The translations under genes and the position numbers were made by a program. Shown piece after piece: positions 32,178 to 43,200 of a stretch of 64,000 nt of DNA. Position 1 is the stretch's first letter; every line of letters starts with the position of its first letter. Source of the stretch: Triticum aestivum. Its lineage: Eukaryota > Streptophyta > Magnoliopsida > Poales > Poaceae. The notes under the pieces were generated by a model that was not told the origin of the DNA, ran no database searches, and saw only the letters and a program-made list of their open reading frames with translations. The DNA is taken from NCBI RefSeq assembly GCF_018294505.1, contig NC_057795.1:233613035-233677034 (forward strand), read 5' to 3'.

Positions 32178-32998
32178 TGATGAGGACATCAATACCATTG
32201 TTACACCCACAGCCCCTGCTGCTATACATACTGGACCAATTACGAGAGCTCGCGCATGCCAACTAAATTACTAGGTACTTTGGTTTCTTGGTAATGATTC
32301 TAATGTTCATGAGAATATGATGCTGCCTAAATTGGATACATTTGTTTTGCTTACAAATGAAGGGCCTAGCTTGGAGAAGGATGAACATTGGAGCAAGAGC
32401 AAGCGTGGAGATGATGGCATGCGCAAGGGGAACAAGAACGGAGTTACAAGTGATGATTTCAGGACTTTGAAGCCACCATAATGGGTGCATGAAGCCTTGG
32501 ACGAAATATACAAGATGCCACTTCATAAATTTCGTCTAGAGGCTATTCTAGGTGCTGCGTCACCTTATTATTGGGCCAGGCCCATGTAATTTCGAAATAC
32601 ATAAGTATAGGCTATTTTTAGAGTCCGTATGTGTGGGGAAACAAGAGATAGGGTTGACTTCGGACCCCTCCACCAAGGGTCACAAAATTCCCCCCTCTTC
32701 CTCCATATATACAGTCCTTAGGGCACCGTTAAGACTTTGGGTTTTGTTTAGATTAAAGTTCGCCGTAGCTGCAACTTCGCGTACTTCGTTTGTGTTCAAC
32801 GACCAGGCAAAGGCGTCACAGAACCCCACCTTGATCAATAAAACTTTCATCTTATATTCGCAATATCCAGATTGCAATCTCAGTTTCTTGCTTGTTCTTT
32901 GTTTGCTCGCAGGAAACAGACCCTCGTGGTCAGGTTGATCGTGCTCCATCGTGGTCAATAACCTCTCAGAGTTGGTTTAGCGACCTTTGCCTCTATCA
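32178..32998 (+). repeat. 3' LTR of element E (821 bp, internal deletion)
   Basis: It matches the 5' LTR but lacks about 95 bp near the end (after GAGTTGGTTTAGC). Counting by eye gives about two dozen substitutions over the shared part, mostly transitions, plus small indels. One change turns a CAG of the 5' LTR frame into TAG here. Confidence 0.92.
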
Positions 32999-33076
32999 TG
33001 GATGTACATGCATGACAAAAAACGCGACCTACTGTGACAAACACGTATCATCACGGAAGTGTATTTTTTTGTAGTG

Positions 33077-33294
33077 TGTGACAAGCATGACAGTGAGAGA
33101 AAGTGACAGGTAGGCCCCGCATGACAGAACGAGAAAGTGATCTGGGTCTGTGCCAGGAGGATTCTTTGACTGGTCAAAATGGATGGATATGGAGCTATAC
33201 GATATCGTACTGACCATATAATCACCTCACCACGTATACGCTGCAGCCCCGGCGCTTGTTTTCTAGGGTTTGCACTCTTCACACTCTCTCTCTA
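33077..33294. other. Flank of the CACTA end
   Basis: Low-copy-looking sequence with GTGACAGGTAGGCCCCGC and no open frame of note. Confidence 0.3.
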
Positions 33295-33728
33295 GTATAT
33301 ATATACATGCTTGAGCCTTAGTTATTGTAGTTGCTCTCTTCACACTCTCTCACCCTCTCCAGATCTAAACAGGACTTCGTTGGCCTCTCTCTCTCCCCTC
33401 ACTGTTGGTCAAAGAGCCGGCAGGATCTATTCGCAGGGAAGGGAAGGAGGCTTAACGCTTTCGCCATCGACGAGGGGGGGAATCCACTACCGGTGCAGCT
33501 CTTCTCTTTCACCTAGCGGCGGCGCGGGAGGGCCTCCGACCCCTTCTTGTTTGCTGCCATACATAGTGTGGACCGAATAGCCTCCGGTCGCCCACCGAAC
33601 CATACCCCAAGAACCTTAAGGTGTAATTTACTTATTCCACGTGCATTGTTCTAGCTGCATGTGGAATTTTTCCGCTTCTGCACTCGAATCTAGGTGTTGG
33701 ATCAAATAGCAAAGTAGTGGGGAAAGTT

Positions 33729-33900
33729 GTATAGCATGAATCTAGGACGTGGTTCAAAGAGGAAAGGAATGGGGGAATGTTGTATAGCATGAATCTAAGA
33801 CGTGGTTCAAAGAGGAAAGGAATGGGGAAAAGTAGTGAGAAAAGTTATATAGGATGAATCTAGGACGTGGTTCAAAGAGGAAAGGAAGGGGCGAAAGTAC
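33729..33900. repeat. Tandem repeat, about 53-64 bp unit, three copies
   Basis: Units start near 33729, 33782 and 33846. Each reads GTATAGCATGAATCTAGGAC, then GTGGTTCAAAGAGGAAAGGA, then a variable G/A-rich tail. Confidence 0.8.
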
Positions 33901-34214
33901 TAGTATAGACTGGCTATACAGCACCTACGTTGGTCGATAAGGGAAAACAATGACAAACGCAGTACGCACATCTATAACAAACTGATATTTTGTTTTGGTG
34001 GACAATGCTGTAGAGTTTGAGCAGGACTAGATTTGTTGCGCTCACATACGGAAAGGTGTCTAAAGATAACAAAACTGGGACCAACAAAAAGATGCTCCTT
34101 GGTTGTTTGTTCTTTGTTGCAATAGACTTTGCATCACCCCTTCATACATCAGTAGATGCACATGGTGCTGGTGCATTGACTTTCCCGTGCAACTCTTTAG
34201 TTGTTGTTAATCTA

Positions 34215-34330
34215 AGGCCCTGTTTGGTTAAAAACACCCTAGTTCCTACCTTCTTGGTTCCAGGGACTAAACATGGAGTAGAGGTTATTTGAATAACATG
34301 CTAAAAGACCATGTTACCCCTAGTAATGAA
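34215..34330. mobile_element. Truncated MITE with GGCCCTGTTTGGTT terminus
   Basis: GGCCCTGTTTGGTTAAAAAC is a terminus widely seen in grass hAT/Tourist-type MITEs. It is followed by CTAGTTCCTACC and TTCCAGGGACTAAA. The opposite terminus is missing. Confidence 0.55.
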
Positions 34331-35520
34331 CTAATAGAGACAAAGTGCGATGCGGGGCAGGGGCAACTGTTGGAAAATGTCCCAAAAATAAATGGTATCT
34401 TCTTCTGCAACAGTAGATAGCAACAGATGGTTCTGGAGAAGTGCTTGATCTCTATGCTCTACATAATAAGCCTCCTGATTTCAAACATATGATTGAGCTT
34501 TGCCATAACTATTGGTGTTGTGCTATTGTTTAGATATTGTCATGAGAATGTGGTATTGTCCTTGAGAAGTGCTTCAACTGTGTTGTTTTAAATATTTCCT
34601 TTCCTTTTTGAGGAAACAGGGATGCTAGCATTTAGTTGTCCTCTTGTCTTTTCATAACAGGATCATCCTCCTCTAAACAAGAATATGGAGTACGTGAAGT
34701 GACTAGTTCCGATTATGCCAGGATGAAAAAGCCATGTCTATCTTCTCATCAGAAGGAGCACTTGAAGGATGGTTACATCACTCCCCACAAGACCAAACTA
34801 ACTTCAACTCAGAAGGGCTGACAGATGTCCATTTTTTTGCTGTGTTGCGCAAGTATAATGTACTTCTAGGATTCTTTCTGGTGAGTTACATTTTTTAAAG
34901 TGTGCTCTACATGGACCATGACTGCCTATTTAAATTGCCAATTCATTGTAGAGTTTGCTTTATACTAATCATTTTTTTTGTATTTGTGCAAGCAGGGGTG
35001 CTCAGCTTGATTTCAATGGGAACTGCACAAAATGTTCATGAACACATTGAATCATTCATTTCCACTACAAGAAAGGAGGTGCCGATAAGTTCAAGGCATT
35101 GCAACATCTAAGGGCGAAATCATACAAGCTATGCACGAATATGGTTGACTTTGGTGGAACTGCACAAAAAGAACAGCTGGTTTATTTAGCACGAGGTGCC
35201 ATGTCAATGTCCGAACTGATGACAAACCCTGCCCATTCCACAATCGTAGGCATTTGATATTCTGGAATGGGAAAACCTTGTCAAAGTTTGCTCATTGATC
35301 TACGCAAAAATAAGCATGTGACATTTTGGAATGGGACAACCTTGTAAATTTTTGCTCATTGATGTTAGCAAGAAGACATGCGTTTGATATTTTCGAATGG
35401 CACGCCCTTTGCTATCAGCAGCGTCGAATGATTTTTCTTTATTCTTTAGTTGTGAAGTAAATATTGGCTCTGACATGTTAATCGCTGAGATGCATAATCA
35501 TCGACTGTTTTGAATATTCT

Positions 35521-35986
35521 CTATGAATTTCCAGGCCAGTGTGTTTGATTGCAATGTATAGGAACGCCAAAAAGGTGCTCAAACTCTTTGTACCCCTCTA
35601 TTCCTTTTTACTTTGCACATTGTGAAAGTTCATACTTTTTTCTATAAGATTGGTGAAAGTAGAGATACTTTGTCTGCAGACAAAACTTGTATGTAGACTA
35701 AAAAGGACCAGAGGGAGTACATGTGAAACTATTGCAAACGAGGTGATCACGCTGGGAATAATGCTAGTACGTATTGTTTTGCATGTTCATCCAATGGCAG
35801 TGATACAAGAATACGAACTAATCGAACTAAATTCATTCATACACGGTCGGATTTCATATAAACATGCCGGATTTCATTACATTTCGTACATTCCTCGACT
35901 AAAAAGGGGTGCGCTGGAGGTATAACTAACTAACCGAAGCTACCCACCTATGTCCGGCTGAGCCAAACAGAAGCTTCTTCTCCAGA
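35521..35986. other. Intergenic, with a Stowaway-type end
   Basis: AAAAAGGACCAGAGGGAGTA at 35699-35718 is the same MITE end as at 9205. The 91-codon frame around 35650-35925 crosses it and is not credible as a gene. Confidence 0.4.
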
Positions 35987-36110
35987 GGACTGAGCTTCAG
36001 TGAGTTAACTGCAGGTACAATTGCATAACTGACATGTGGCCCAGATGCCTGTTGGGCCCACGTGTTAGTAAGCCGACTACACTAGCAGTTAAGTATAAGC
36101 AGCGTCCTTC
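35987..36110. repeat. Dispersed palindromic module with TGACATGTGG core (copy 2)
   Basis: It matches 7623-7743: GGACTGAGCT, TTAACTGCAGGT, ACTGACATGTGGCCCAG, then TTGGGCCCACGTGTTAGT and AGCAGTTAAGT. Similarity covers about 120 bp. Confidence 0.6.
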
Positions 36111-36279
36111 TCCAACATAGCTCTCGGACTCCACGTCGCCGCCAAGAAGCTAATCGGCCGTCAATGGTCTACCCGCCTAGCTTGGCTTCAATCGAAGGGT
36201 AGCAGCGGTGGCCTTACTTGGACCCGAGAAGCGGCGACCTACCGTGTTCTACTCTTCCTTGTTTTATGTGTGGTGCGGC
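36111..36279. other. Left flank of element A
   Basis: GC-rich sequence without a supported frame. The bases before the LTR are GCGGC, unlike the CTCCT after the 3' LTR. Confidence 0.4.
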
Positions 36280-36756
36280 TGAGGGAGTCCTGGATTAGGG
36301 GGTATCCGGACAGCCGGACTCTATACTTCATCTGGACTATTGGAGCGTGAAGATACAAGACTCAAGACTCCGTCCCGTGTCCGGATGGGACTCTCCTTTA
36401 CGTGGAAGACAAGCTTGGTGATCCGGATATGATATTTTCTTCCTTGTAACCAACTCGGTGTAAACCCTAGCCCTCTCCAGTGTCTATATAAACCGGAGGG
36501 GTTGGTCCTTAGAAGGACAATCACAATCACAATCATCATAGGCTAGCTTCTAGGGTTTAGCCTTTACGATCTCGTGGTAGATCTACTCTTGTACTACTCA
36601 TAACATCAATATCAATCAAGAAGGAAGTAGGATTTTACCTCCATCGAGAGGGCCCGAACCTGGGTAAACATTGTGTCCCTTGCTTCATGTTACCATCAGC
36701 CTAAGACGCATAGATCGGGACCCCCTACCCGAGATCCACCGGTTTTGACACTGACA
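36280..36756 (+). repeat. 5' LTR of element A (477 bp)
   Basis: TGAGGGAGTC to ACACTGACA. TATA box TATATAAA at 36485-36492. The internal sequence then starts TTGGTGCTTTCATTGAGAG, the primer-binding region shared with element C. Confidence 0.9.
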
Positions 36757-36782
36757 TTGGTGCTTTCATTGAGAGTTCCTGT

Positions 36783-38672
36783 GTGTCGTCGCTGCAAGGC
36801 CTGATGGCTCCTTCAATCGTCAACAACGCGGTCCAGGGTGAGTCTTTTCTCCCAGGACAGATCTTCGTGTTCGGCGGCTTCGCACTGCGGGCCAATTCAC
36901 TTGGCCAATTGGAGCAGATCAACAGCTACACCCCTGGCCACCAAGTGAGGTTCGGAAACCTGAACTACTCGGCTGATATCCACGGAGACTTGATCTTCAA
37001 CGGATTCGGGCCTGTGCCAGGAGCGCTAGACGGTCACGATGAGCACGGCTTAGACCTGCTGTCGGACAATGCTCGGGATGTCATCCCTACGGTAGACCCT
37101 GACGTAAATCAGTAGCAGAACGTGTTGCCTAAGGACGGATGGATGGACTCCCCCCCGCAGGCTGCACACTCATCAGTAGAGACGAAAACAGGCCTCGTCC
37201 CCAAAGAAGCCTGTGACACCGGAACCCCGGACTCATATCCGACTGTAGGTTCCAGTCTGCGCTCTCCTGAGCCTGCCGGACCTGGTTGGGCTCATGTAAT
37301 GGAGTTCACCATACCGGATATCTTCCAACACTCGCCCTTTGGCGATGTGTTGAACTCGTTAAAAGTCTCTCTCTTTGTTAGGAGGCTCGTGGCCGAACTA
37401 TGTCCGGCTCGAGTGGGAAGTAGGTGATGAAGGAATTTGTTGCCCACCCACCACCCACTTCATTGCCACGGTTGATGATCTAACCGACGTGCTTAACTTC
37501 GACTCCGAAGACATTGACGGTATGGACGACAATGTAGGAGAAGAACAGGAACCACCGCTCACGGGGCGGTAGACAACCACCTCCTCATACGATATATATA
37601 TGGTGGACACTCCGAAAGAAACCAATGGCAATGAGGCAACGGAGGATAACCCATCAGGGAAAAAAGCAAAGCATGGGCGTCGTCGACGCCGCTCCAAGCC
37701 CCGACACAGCAATACCGGCCCAGGAGACGAAAACAATCCGGATGGTGCCGAAGAGGAATACAACCCTGATCAGCCTACCTTCGAGCAGGCCGGGCAGGAA
37801 GACGGGCAGGTCAGCCCAGATGAACAGGCGATGGACGGATATCCAGAGGAGGACAACTACATGCCCCCTCCGAAGACGAGATTAGCCTCGGCAACGACGA
37901 GTTCGGCGTGCCTGAGGAGCCCGTCGAGCAGGAGCGCTTCCAGCATCGGCTCATGGCCACTGCGAGGAGCCTGAAAAAGAAGCATCAGCAACTTCAAGCT
38001 GATGAAGACCTCCTCACAGATAGATGGACTGAAGTCCTGGCACCTGAGGAATATTGACTCGAGTGCCACACGGCTGACCGGCCACCTAGTGGCCGGGATA
38101 AAACGGCATATCAGGCCGAATACCAGCCCGCACCCCCACGCCAATACACTACAGCCCGGGGTAATAGGCAAGACCTGCAAGATATACTGGAAAACAAAGC
38201 AGGACAGCCAACATCGATCTACGGATCGCGGCGGCGTGCCCCAACACGCGACGATGACCGTCACGCTGCATAAACTATCAACAAGTCTGGCCGGGCCGAA
38301 CAAAGCCACCCAGACCAATTCGAACTGCGTAGCCACATAGCCCGGCACAGAGGCGCCACACACCCCCTCTGCTTCACTGATGAAGTGATGGATCATGAAT
38401 TCCCAGAAGGGTTCAAACCCGTAAATATCCAATCATACGATGGCATAATAGACCTCGCAGTACGGATCGAAGATTTCCTTCTCCATATTCACATGGCCCG
38501 TGGAGACGATCTACACGCCATCAAGTATCTTCCCGTTAAGCTCAAAGGACCCGCCCAGCACTGGCTAAACAGCATGCCGCAAATTCCATTGGCAGTTCGG
38601 AAAACCTGGAAGACGCGTTCCTCGACAACTTCTAGGGCACATATGTGCGACCACCGGATGCCGATGACTTGA
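36783..38672 (+). pseudogene. gag region of element A (N-terminal and central part)
   Basis: The protein starts near MAPSIVNNAVQGE (36804) and includes IFVFGGFALRANSLGQLEQI, GNLNYSADIHGDLIF and LEWEVGDEG. A Lys/Arg-rich stretch (KKAKHGRRRRRSKPRH) and acidic parts follow, then the gag core near 38388 (HEFPEGFKPVNI, RIEDFLLHIHMARGDDLHAI, KYLPVKLKGPAQHWL). At least two frame changes and several stops break it. The same segments in the same order occur in element C, so this is a family protein and not chance. Confidence 0.75.
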
Positions 38673-38842
38673 GCCACATTAATCAATAGCCCGGAGAGTC
38701 AGCCAGGAAATTCTGGACTCGGTTCCTAACTAAAAAGAATCAAATAGTCGACTGTCTGGACGCCGAAGCCCTGGCGGCCTTTAAGCATAATATTCGCGAC
38801 GAGTGGCTCGCCCGGCACCTCGGCCAGGAAAAACCCAAGTCC

Positions 38843-40108
38843 ATGACAGCTCTCACGACACTAATGACCCACTTTTGCGCGGGCGAGGACACCTGGTTGG
38901 CTCGCAGCAGCACTACAACATATTCTGGCACTTCGGATGTCTGTGACAATAACGGCAAGCCACGACGCAATAGACATAAGCGATGGAACAACGGCAACTA
39001 CACGGAAGACACGGCAGTCAACACCGGATCCAGCGGATCTAAATCCGGTCAGCGGAAGAAGTCGTTCAAAAGAAACAATCAAGGACCGTCCAGTCTGGAC
39101 CGCATACTGGAACGCTCGTGCCAAATTCATGGCACCCCGGACAAGCCAGCCAACCACACTAATAGAGACTTCTGGGTGTTCAAACAGGCCGGTAAAATAA
39201 ACGCCGAAAACAAGGACAAGGGGCTGCACAGCGATGATGACGAGGAGCCCCGGCGTCCGAACACGGGGGGACAGAAGAAATTTCCTCCCCAGGTGAAAAC
39301 GGTCAACATGATCTACTCCACCCAGATTCCCAAGCGGGAACGAAAGCGAGCACTATGGGACATCTATGCGATGGAGCCAGTCGCCCCCAAATTCAACCCA
39401 TGGTCAGCTCGTCCAATCACTTTCAATCGTAGGGATCACCCTACCAGCATCCGTCACGGCGGCTCAGCCGCATTGGTCCTTTAACCAATCATCAAAGGAT
39501 TGCACCTCACGCGAGTCCTCATGGACGGCGGCAGCAGCCTGAACCTGCTTTATCAGGACACAGTGCGCAAAATGGGCATCAACCCTTCAAGGATCAAGCC
39601 CACCAAAACCACCTTTAAAGGTGTAATTCCTGGAGTAGAGGCCCGTTGCACGGGCTCTATAACATTGGAAGTGGTCTTTGGATCTCCGGATAATTTTCGA
39701 AGTGAAGAGTTAGTCTTCGATATCGTCCCTTTCCGTAGTGGTTACCACGCACTGCTTGGACAAACCGCATTCGCTAGATTCAATGCGGTACCACACTATG
39801 CATACCTCAAGCTCAAGATGCCAGGACCGTGCGGGGTCATAATAGTCAACAGAAACATGGACCGTTCTCTCCGTACAGAAGAGCATACTGAAGCCCTCGC
39901 GGCGGAAGTACAATGCAGCCTCCTCCGACAAACCACCAATCCGGCAACGGCAACCTTGAGCACCGTCAAGCGAGTCCGGAACACCCCGCAACAGGATAAC
40001 CAGGCACGCCAAGAGCGCGACCAGCAGTTCAGCCTCCGCTCAAGCCCTATTAAAGGAGCAGTCGTGCCACGCGTACACAATTACGCACTCAAAATACCAT
40101 GGGCATAG
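38843..40108 (+). pseudogene. gag end and aspartic protease of element A
   Basis: An open frame runs from 38843, interrupted only by TAA at 39482-39484. The first part is Arg/Asn/Ser-rich with a Cys/His segment (CQIHGTPDKPANHTNRDFWV) in which the last expected Cys is Phe. The protease part begins HLTRVLMDGGSSLNLLY, with an Asp-Gly-Gly active site. It continues through FRSGYHALLGQTAFARFN and HYAYLKLKMPGPCGVI. The frame stops at 40106-40108 just after the protease, and no RT follows. Plus-strand coding capacity therefore ends here. Confidence 0.8.
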
Positions 40109-41160
40109 GCGGAGGCGCAGCAGTGACTCAGTCAATAGTGTGGTATAACCGCAACATACCTTCATAACCCCCCTTTTTATCTTTCAGGACACTGCTGCAG
40201 GGCAACCTCTTCAGAAGAGCCGGATTGTCGGACTTACACAGGAGAGAAAACCAAGTAAGCAACAGGCTTTGCGCATAAAAGGAAATACCCAGGTGGAATC
40301 TGTTCACGATCGTCGTACCTATTTTATACACCTACATGCAGCCTGCCCTTGGATAGGACATGTTTAATAGTATTATTCATCAATGGGAGATAATATATAG
40401 CGTCAACTTATTATTCCTATTTGTGCATTTTTCTTAACAATGTTTATTTAATATTGCATCCGTACACCTTGGTACGTTCAGTTTGCCAGGGGCTTCTTAT
40501 GGCGCCCCATAATACGGCAAGACAAGTCTGAACACTGTCAACAGTGCGGCACCACGAACTTATAGCACCATATGCATCAGCTGCAAATCACGTCTTGGGT
40601 CAATAGTTGGGTTTGCCTGGCTCCCTTGTTTTGGTACCTTACGTTCCATTATATCGGCTAAGGTAGCGCAGGGAGAACTACTGCGATTGTGTCCTGGTTC
40701 TTCCGGACGAACACCTCAGGAGAGAAAGCCGAAAACTGACCGGCATGATGCAGCGAGAGCTGGTCGCTGTTCGAGAGGTCTTAAAATCCTTAAAGGTTTT
40801 TTCCGCTTTAGGCGAAGAATCGACTTCGTCCAATTTAGGCGTATATAGCGCCCCAATTCGGCCTTCTGAATTCTAGGGGCTTCGTCGAAATTTAAAATTG
40901 TAGACTTCTATGGCTAAGTGAAAGTTATAAAGCCGCATAGTCCGATTGCCTTGTTCGCTGCGCCGGATACCTCCTTAAGGGACCAAAAATTTGGATAAAG
41001 AGTGTCTGGGTTTTTCCGGGAACACCCCGGTACTAGTTGCATGGGGGCAGAACCCGACAACTGGCCTACTTGGAGAATTCTATAAACAGCCGCACAGAAG
41101 GTAAAATTTTAAATCAAAAGTGCTACATAACGCAAGTAACTTCGTCTTTACATTAAAATA
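40109..41160. other. Non-coding interior of element A
   Basis: From about 40530 it is the left copy of an internal tandem duplication (AGTTGGGTTTGCCTGGCTCC, TTACGTTCCATTATATCGGC). Confidence 0.6.
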
Positions 41161-43200
41161 ATGACAGAAGTACATTTACTCAAGGATCGTATCCATGGTA
41201 CATTCATCGGCCACGAGACGAGCGCCCTTCATAATGCCATCATAATATTTCTCAGGACAACAATGCTCCTTGCCCTCCGGCGGCCCGTCCTTCACCAGCT
41301 TCTCTGCATCCAACTTGCCCCAATGCACCTTCGCACAGGCAAAGGCCCGGCGGGCACCCTCAATGCAAACGGATCGCTTGATCACTTCAAGCCGCGGACA
41401 GGCATTTACCATCCGCTTGATCAGGACGAAGTAGCTAGTGGGCAGGGGCTCACCAGGCCACATCCGGACTATAAAATCTTTATAGCCACTTCAGTGGCCC
41501 TGTGGAGTTCAACCAACTGCTTCAGTTGGTCACTCAGAGGCGTTGGGTGTCCGGCCCCAGCATACTGGGACTAGAACAGCTTCTCCGTTATGCTCCCCTC
41601 CTCGGCATGGTAGAACTCCGTGGCATCCGATATGCTGCGTGGCAGATCTGCGAATGCCCCTAGAGAGCTCCGAATCGGGTAAGTAAAAGAAACGCCTCCT
41701 CGACATGCTTGCTTTCCATAAAGAATGTCTTACCCGCCACTATCATCTTGGCCGTATGGATTCCCTGTTGTGCCTTTTCAGTTTCGGCCTTGGCATCTTT
41801 AATACTCGCAAGGGCCTTCGCAAGCTCGGCCTCTTTCATCTTAAGATCATGCTCCACAAGGGGCTTAAGTACCCCAAAATACACCAGGGGCTTAAGTACC
41901 CCAAAATATGGTGTGATAAGTCCGAACACTTTCACAAGTGCGGCACCCCGAACTTATAGCATTATATGCATCTGCTCTGAATCATGTCTTGGGTCAATAG
42001 TTGGGTTTGCCCGGCTCCCATGTTTTGGTACCTTACGTTCCATTATATCGGCTAAGGTAGAGCTGGGAGAACCACTGCGATTCTGCCCCGGTTGAGCTGG
42101 GTTAAGCACCTCAGTGGAGAAAGCTAAAACTGACCGTCATGATAGGGCGAGAGCCGGTCGCTGTTCGAGAGGTTTTCGAGTCCCTAAAGACTTATGCTGC
42201 TTAGAGCGAGGAGTCCGCTTTGTCCGGCCCAGGCATGGATAGCGTCCCGAACTCGGTCTTCCGAATACTAGGGGCTTCGCCGAAATTTAAAATTATAGAA
42301 TTCTATGGCTAAGTGAGAGTGTTCAAGAATTATAGTCCGGTTGCCTCGTTCGTTGCATTGAGCGCCTCCCTCGAAGGACCCAAGAATGGTAAAAAGAGCG
42401 CTCAAGTTTATCCCAAACACCCCAGCACTCGCGGCATGGGGGCAGAAGCCGACGACTCGCCATCTCTCAAATTTAATAAACGGCCGCACAGAAGGTAATT
42501 TTTTAAATTCACAAGCGTTGCTTAGCGCATATGAACAAGTTTTCAAGCGTACACGATAACAAATGCGAGTCTACTAAAAAATTACATCTTTGGAGCATTC
42601 ACCCGCTATAAGGCGGGCACCCTTCAGGACGCCCGCATAATACATCTCGGGATTGCGATACTCCCTGCCCGGCAGTGGAGCGTCCGTCACAAGCTTCTCA
42701 GCGTCCATCTTCCCCCAGTGCACTTTAGCACGGGTAAGGGCCCTACGGGCACCTTCGATATAGACGGAGCGCTTGACGACTTCTATCGATGGACAGGCGT
42801 CCACCAGCCGCCTCACCAGCCCGAAGTAGCTCCCAGGCACGGCTTCCTTAGGCCACAGCCGAACTATGAGGCCCTTCATGGCCTGTTCGGCCACCTTATG
42901 GAGCTCGACAAGCTGCTTCAGCTGGTCGCTCAAGGGCACCGGGTGTCCGGCCTTAGCATACTGAGACCAGAACACCTTCTCCGTCGAGCTCCCCTCCTCG
43001 GCCTGGTAGAATACGGCAGCGTCGGACACACTACGGGGTAGATCTACGAATGCTCCTAGAGGGCTCCGGATTTGGGTAAGTAACAAGTAATTCACTTTCA
43101 TGTGCTTGCTTTGCATGAAGAATGCCTTACCCACCGCTATCTTCTTCATCGCCTCAATTTCCTGGAGGGCTTTCTGGGCTTCGGCCTTAGCGGCTTTGGC
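40530..43200. repeat. Internal tandem duplication of about 1.39 kb in element A
   Basis: The segment from about 40530 to 41925 is repeated from about 41926 to 43200 or beyond. Both copies contain GTCAATAGTTGGGTTTGCC, CCATTATATCGGCTAAGGTA and CGAGAGGTTTTC-like phrases. Both end with minus-strand coding sequence for the last part of the antisense protein. At the junction a phrase of about 25 bases (CCAGGGGCTTAAGTACCCCA...) is itself repeated twice. Confidence 0.75.
41176..41935 (-). pseudogene. Duplicate last-exon copy of the antisense gene in element A
   Basis: The minus-strand frames at 41660-41935 (Lys/Glu/Ala coiled coil, ending near GKTFFMESKHVEEAFLLLT) and 41176-41463 (YFVLIKRMVNACPRLEVIKR, ARRAFACAKVHWGKLDAEKL) match the 42574-43403 exon. 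A stop and a frame change separate the two. It has no promoter or first exons of its own. Confidence 0.7.

Larger units (their letters stand above)
25268..32998 (+). mobile_element. Ty3/gypsy LTR retrotransposon (element E), full length, decayed
   Basis: 7731 bp, bounded by TG...CA and by the 5-bp duplication TGGAT (25263-25267 and 32999-33003). It sits inside a CACTA end whose sequence is continuous once this element is removed. Internal order is gag, protease, RT, RNase H and integrase, the gypsy order. The coding region has a TAG near the gag start, a frame change between protease and RT, and three stops in pol. I do not assign a family name. Confidence 0.95.
23946..33076. mobile_element. 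CACTA (En/Spm-type) transposon end, split by an LTR retrotransposon
   Basis: The right terminus at 33076 reads, on the minus strand, CACTACAAAAAAATACACTT followed by CCGTGATGATACG, the CACTA superfamily terminus. Subterminal phrases such as CGTGATGATA and GTCATGGAA recur at 25160-25210. The element is interrupted at 25267/32999 by an LTR element. Joining the flanks gives GTCATGGATGTACATGCATG without a break. The left part consists of GGCC-rich tandem repeats. Its left terminus is not visible; 23946 is where related sequence seems to start. No transposase was seen, so this is a truncated or non-autonomous copy. Confidence 0.75.
33295..35520 (+). other. Gene-like low-copy locus similar to 5.1-6.0 kb
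   Basis: A TATA-like GTATATATATAC at 33295 is followed by GTTGCTCTCTTCACACTCTC near 33331 and a GC-rich possible exon with TTTCGCCATCGACGAGG. Further right, GGTGGAACTGCACAAAA (35153) and a TATTGGCTCTGACATG phrase (35461) correspond to 5660 and 5906. A possible internal exon (34662-34821) follows a CATAACAG acceptor and ends in TGA; it is Ser/Lys-rich without a known domain. I could not join the parts into one protein. It may be a decayed or fast-evolving gene. Confidence 0.35.
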
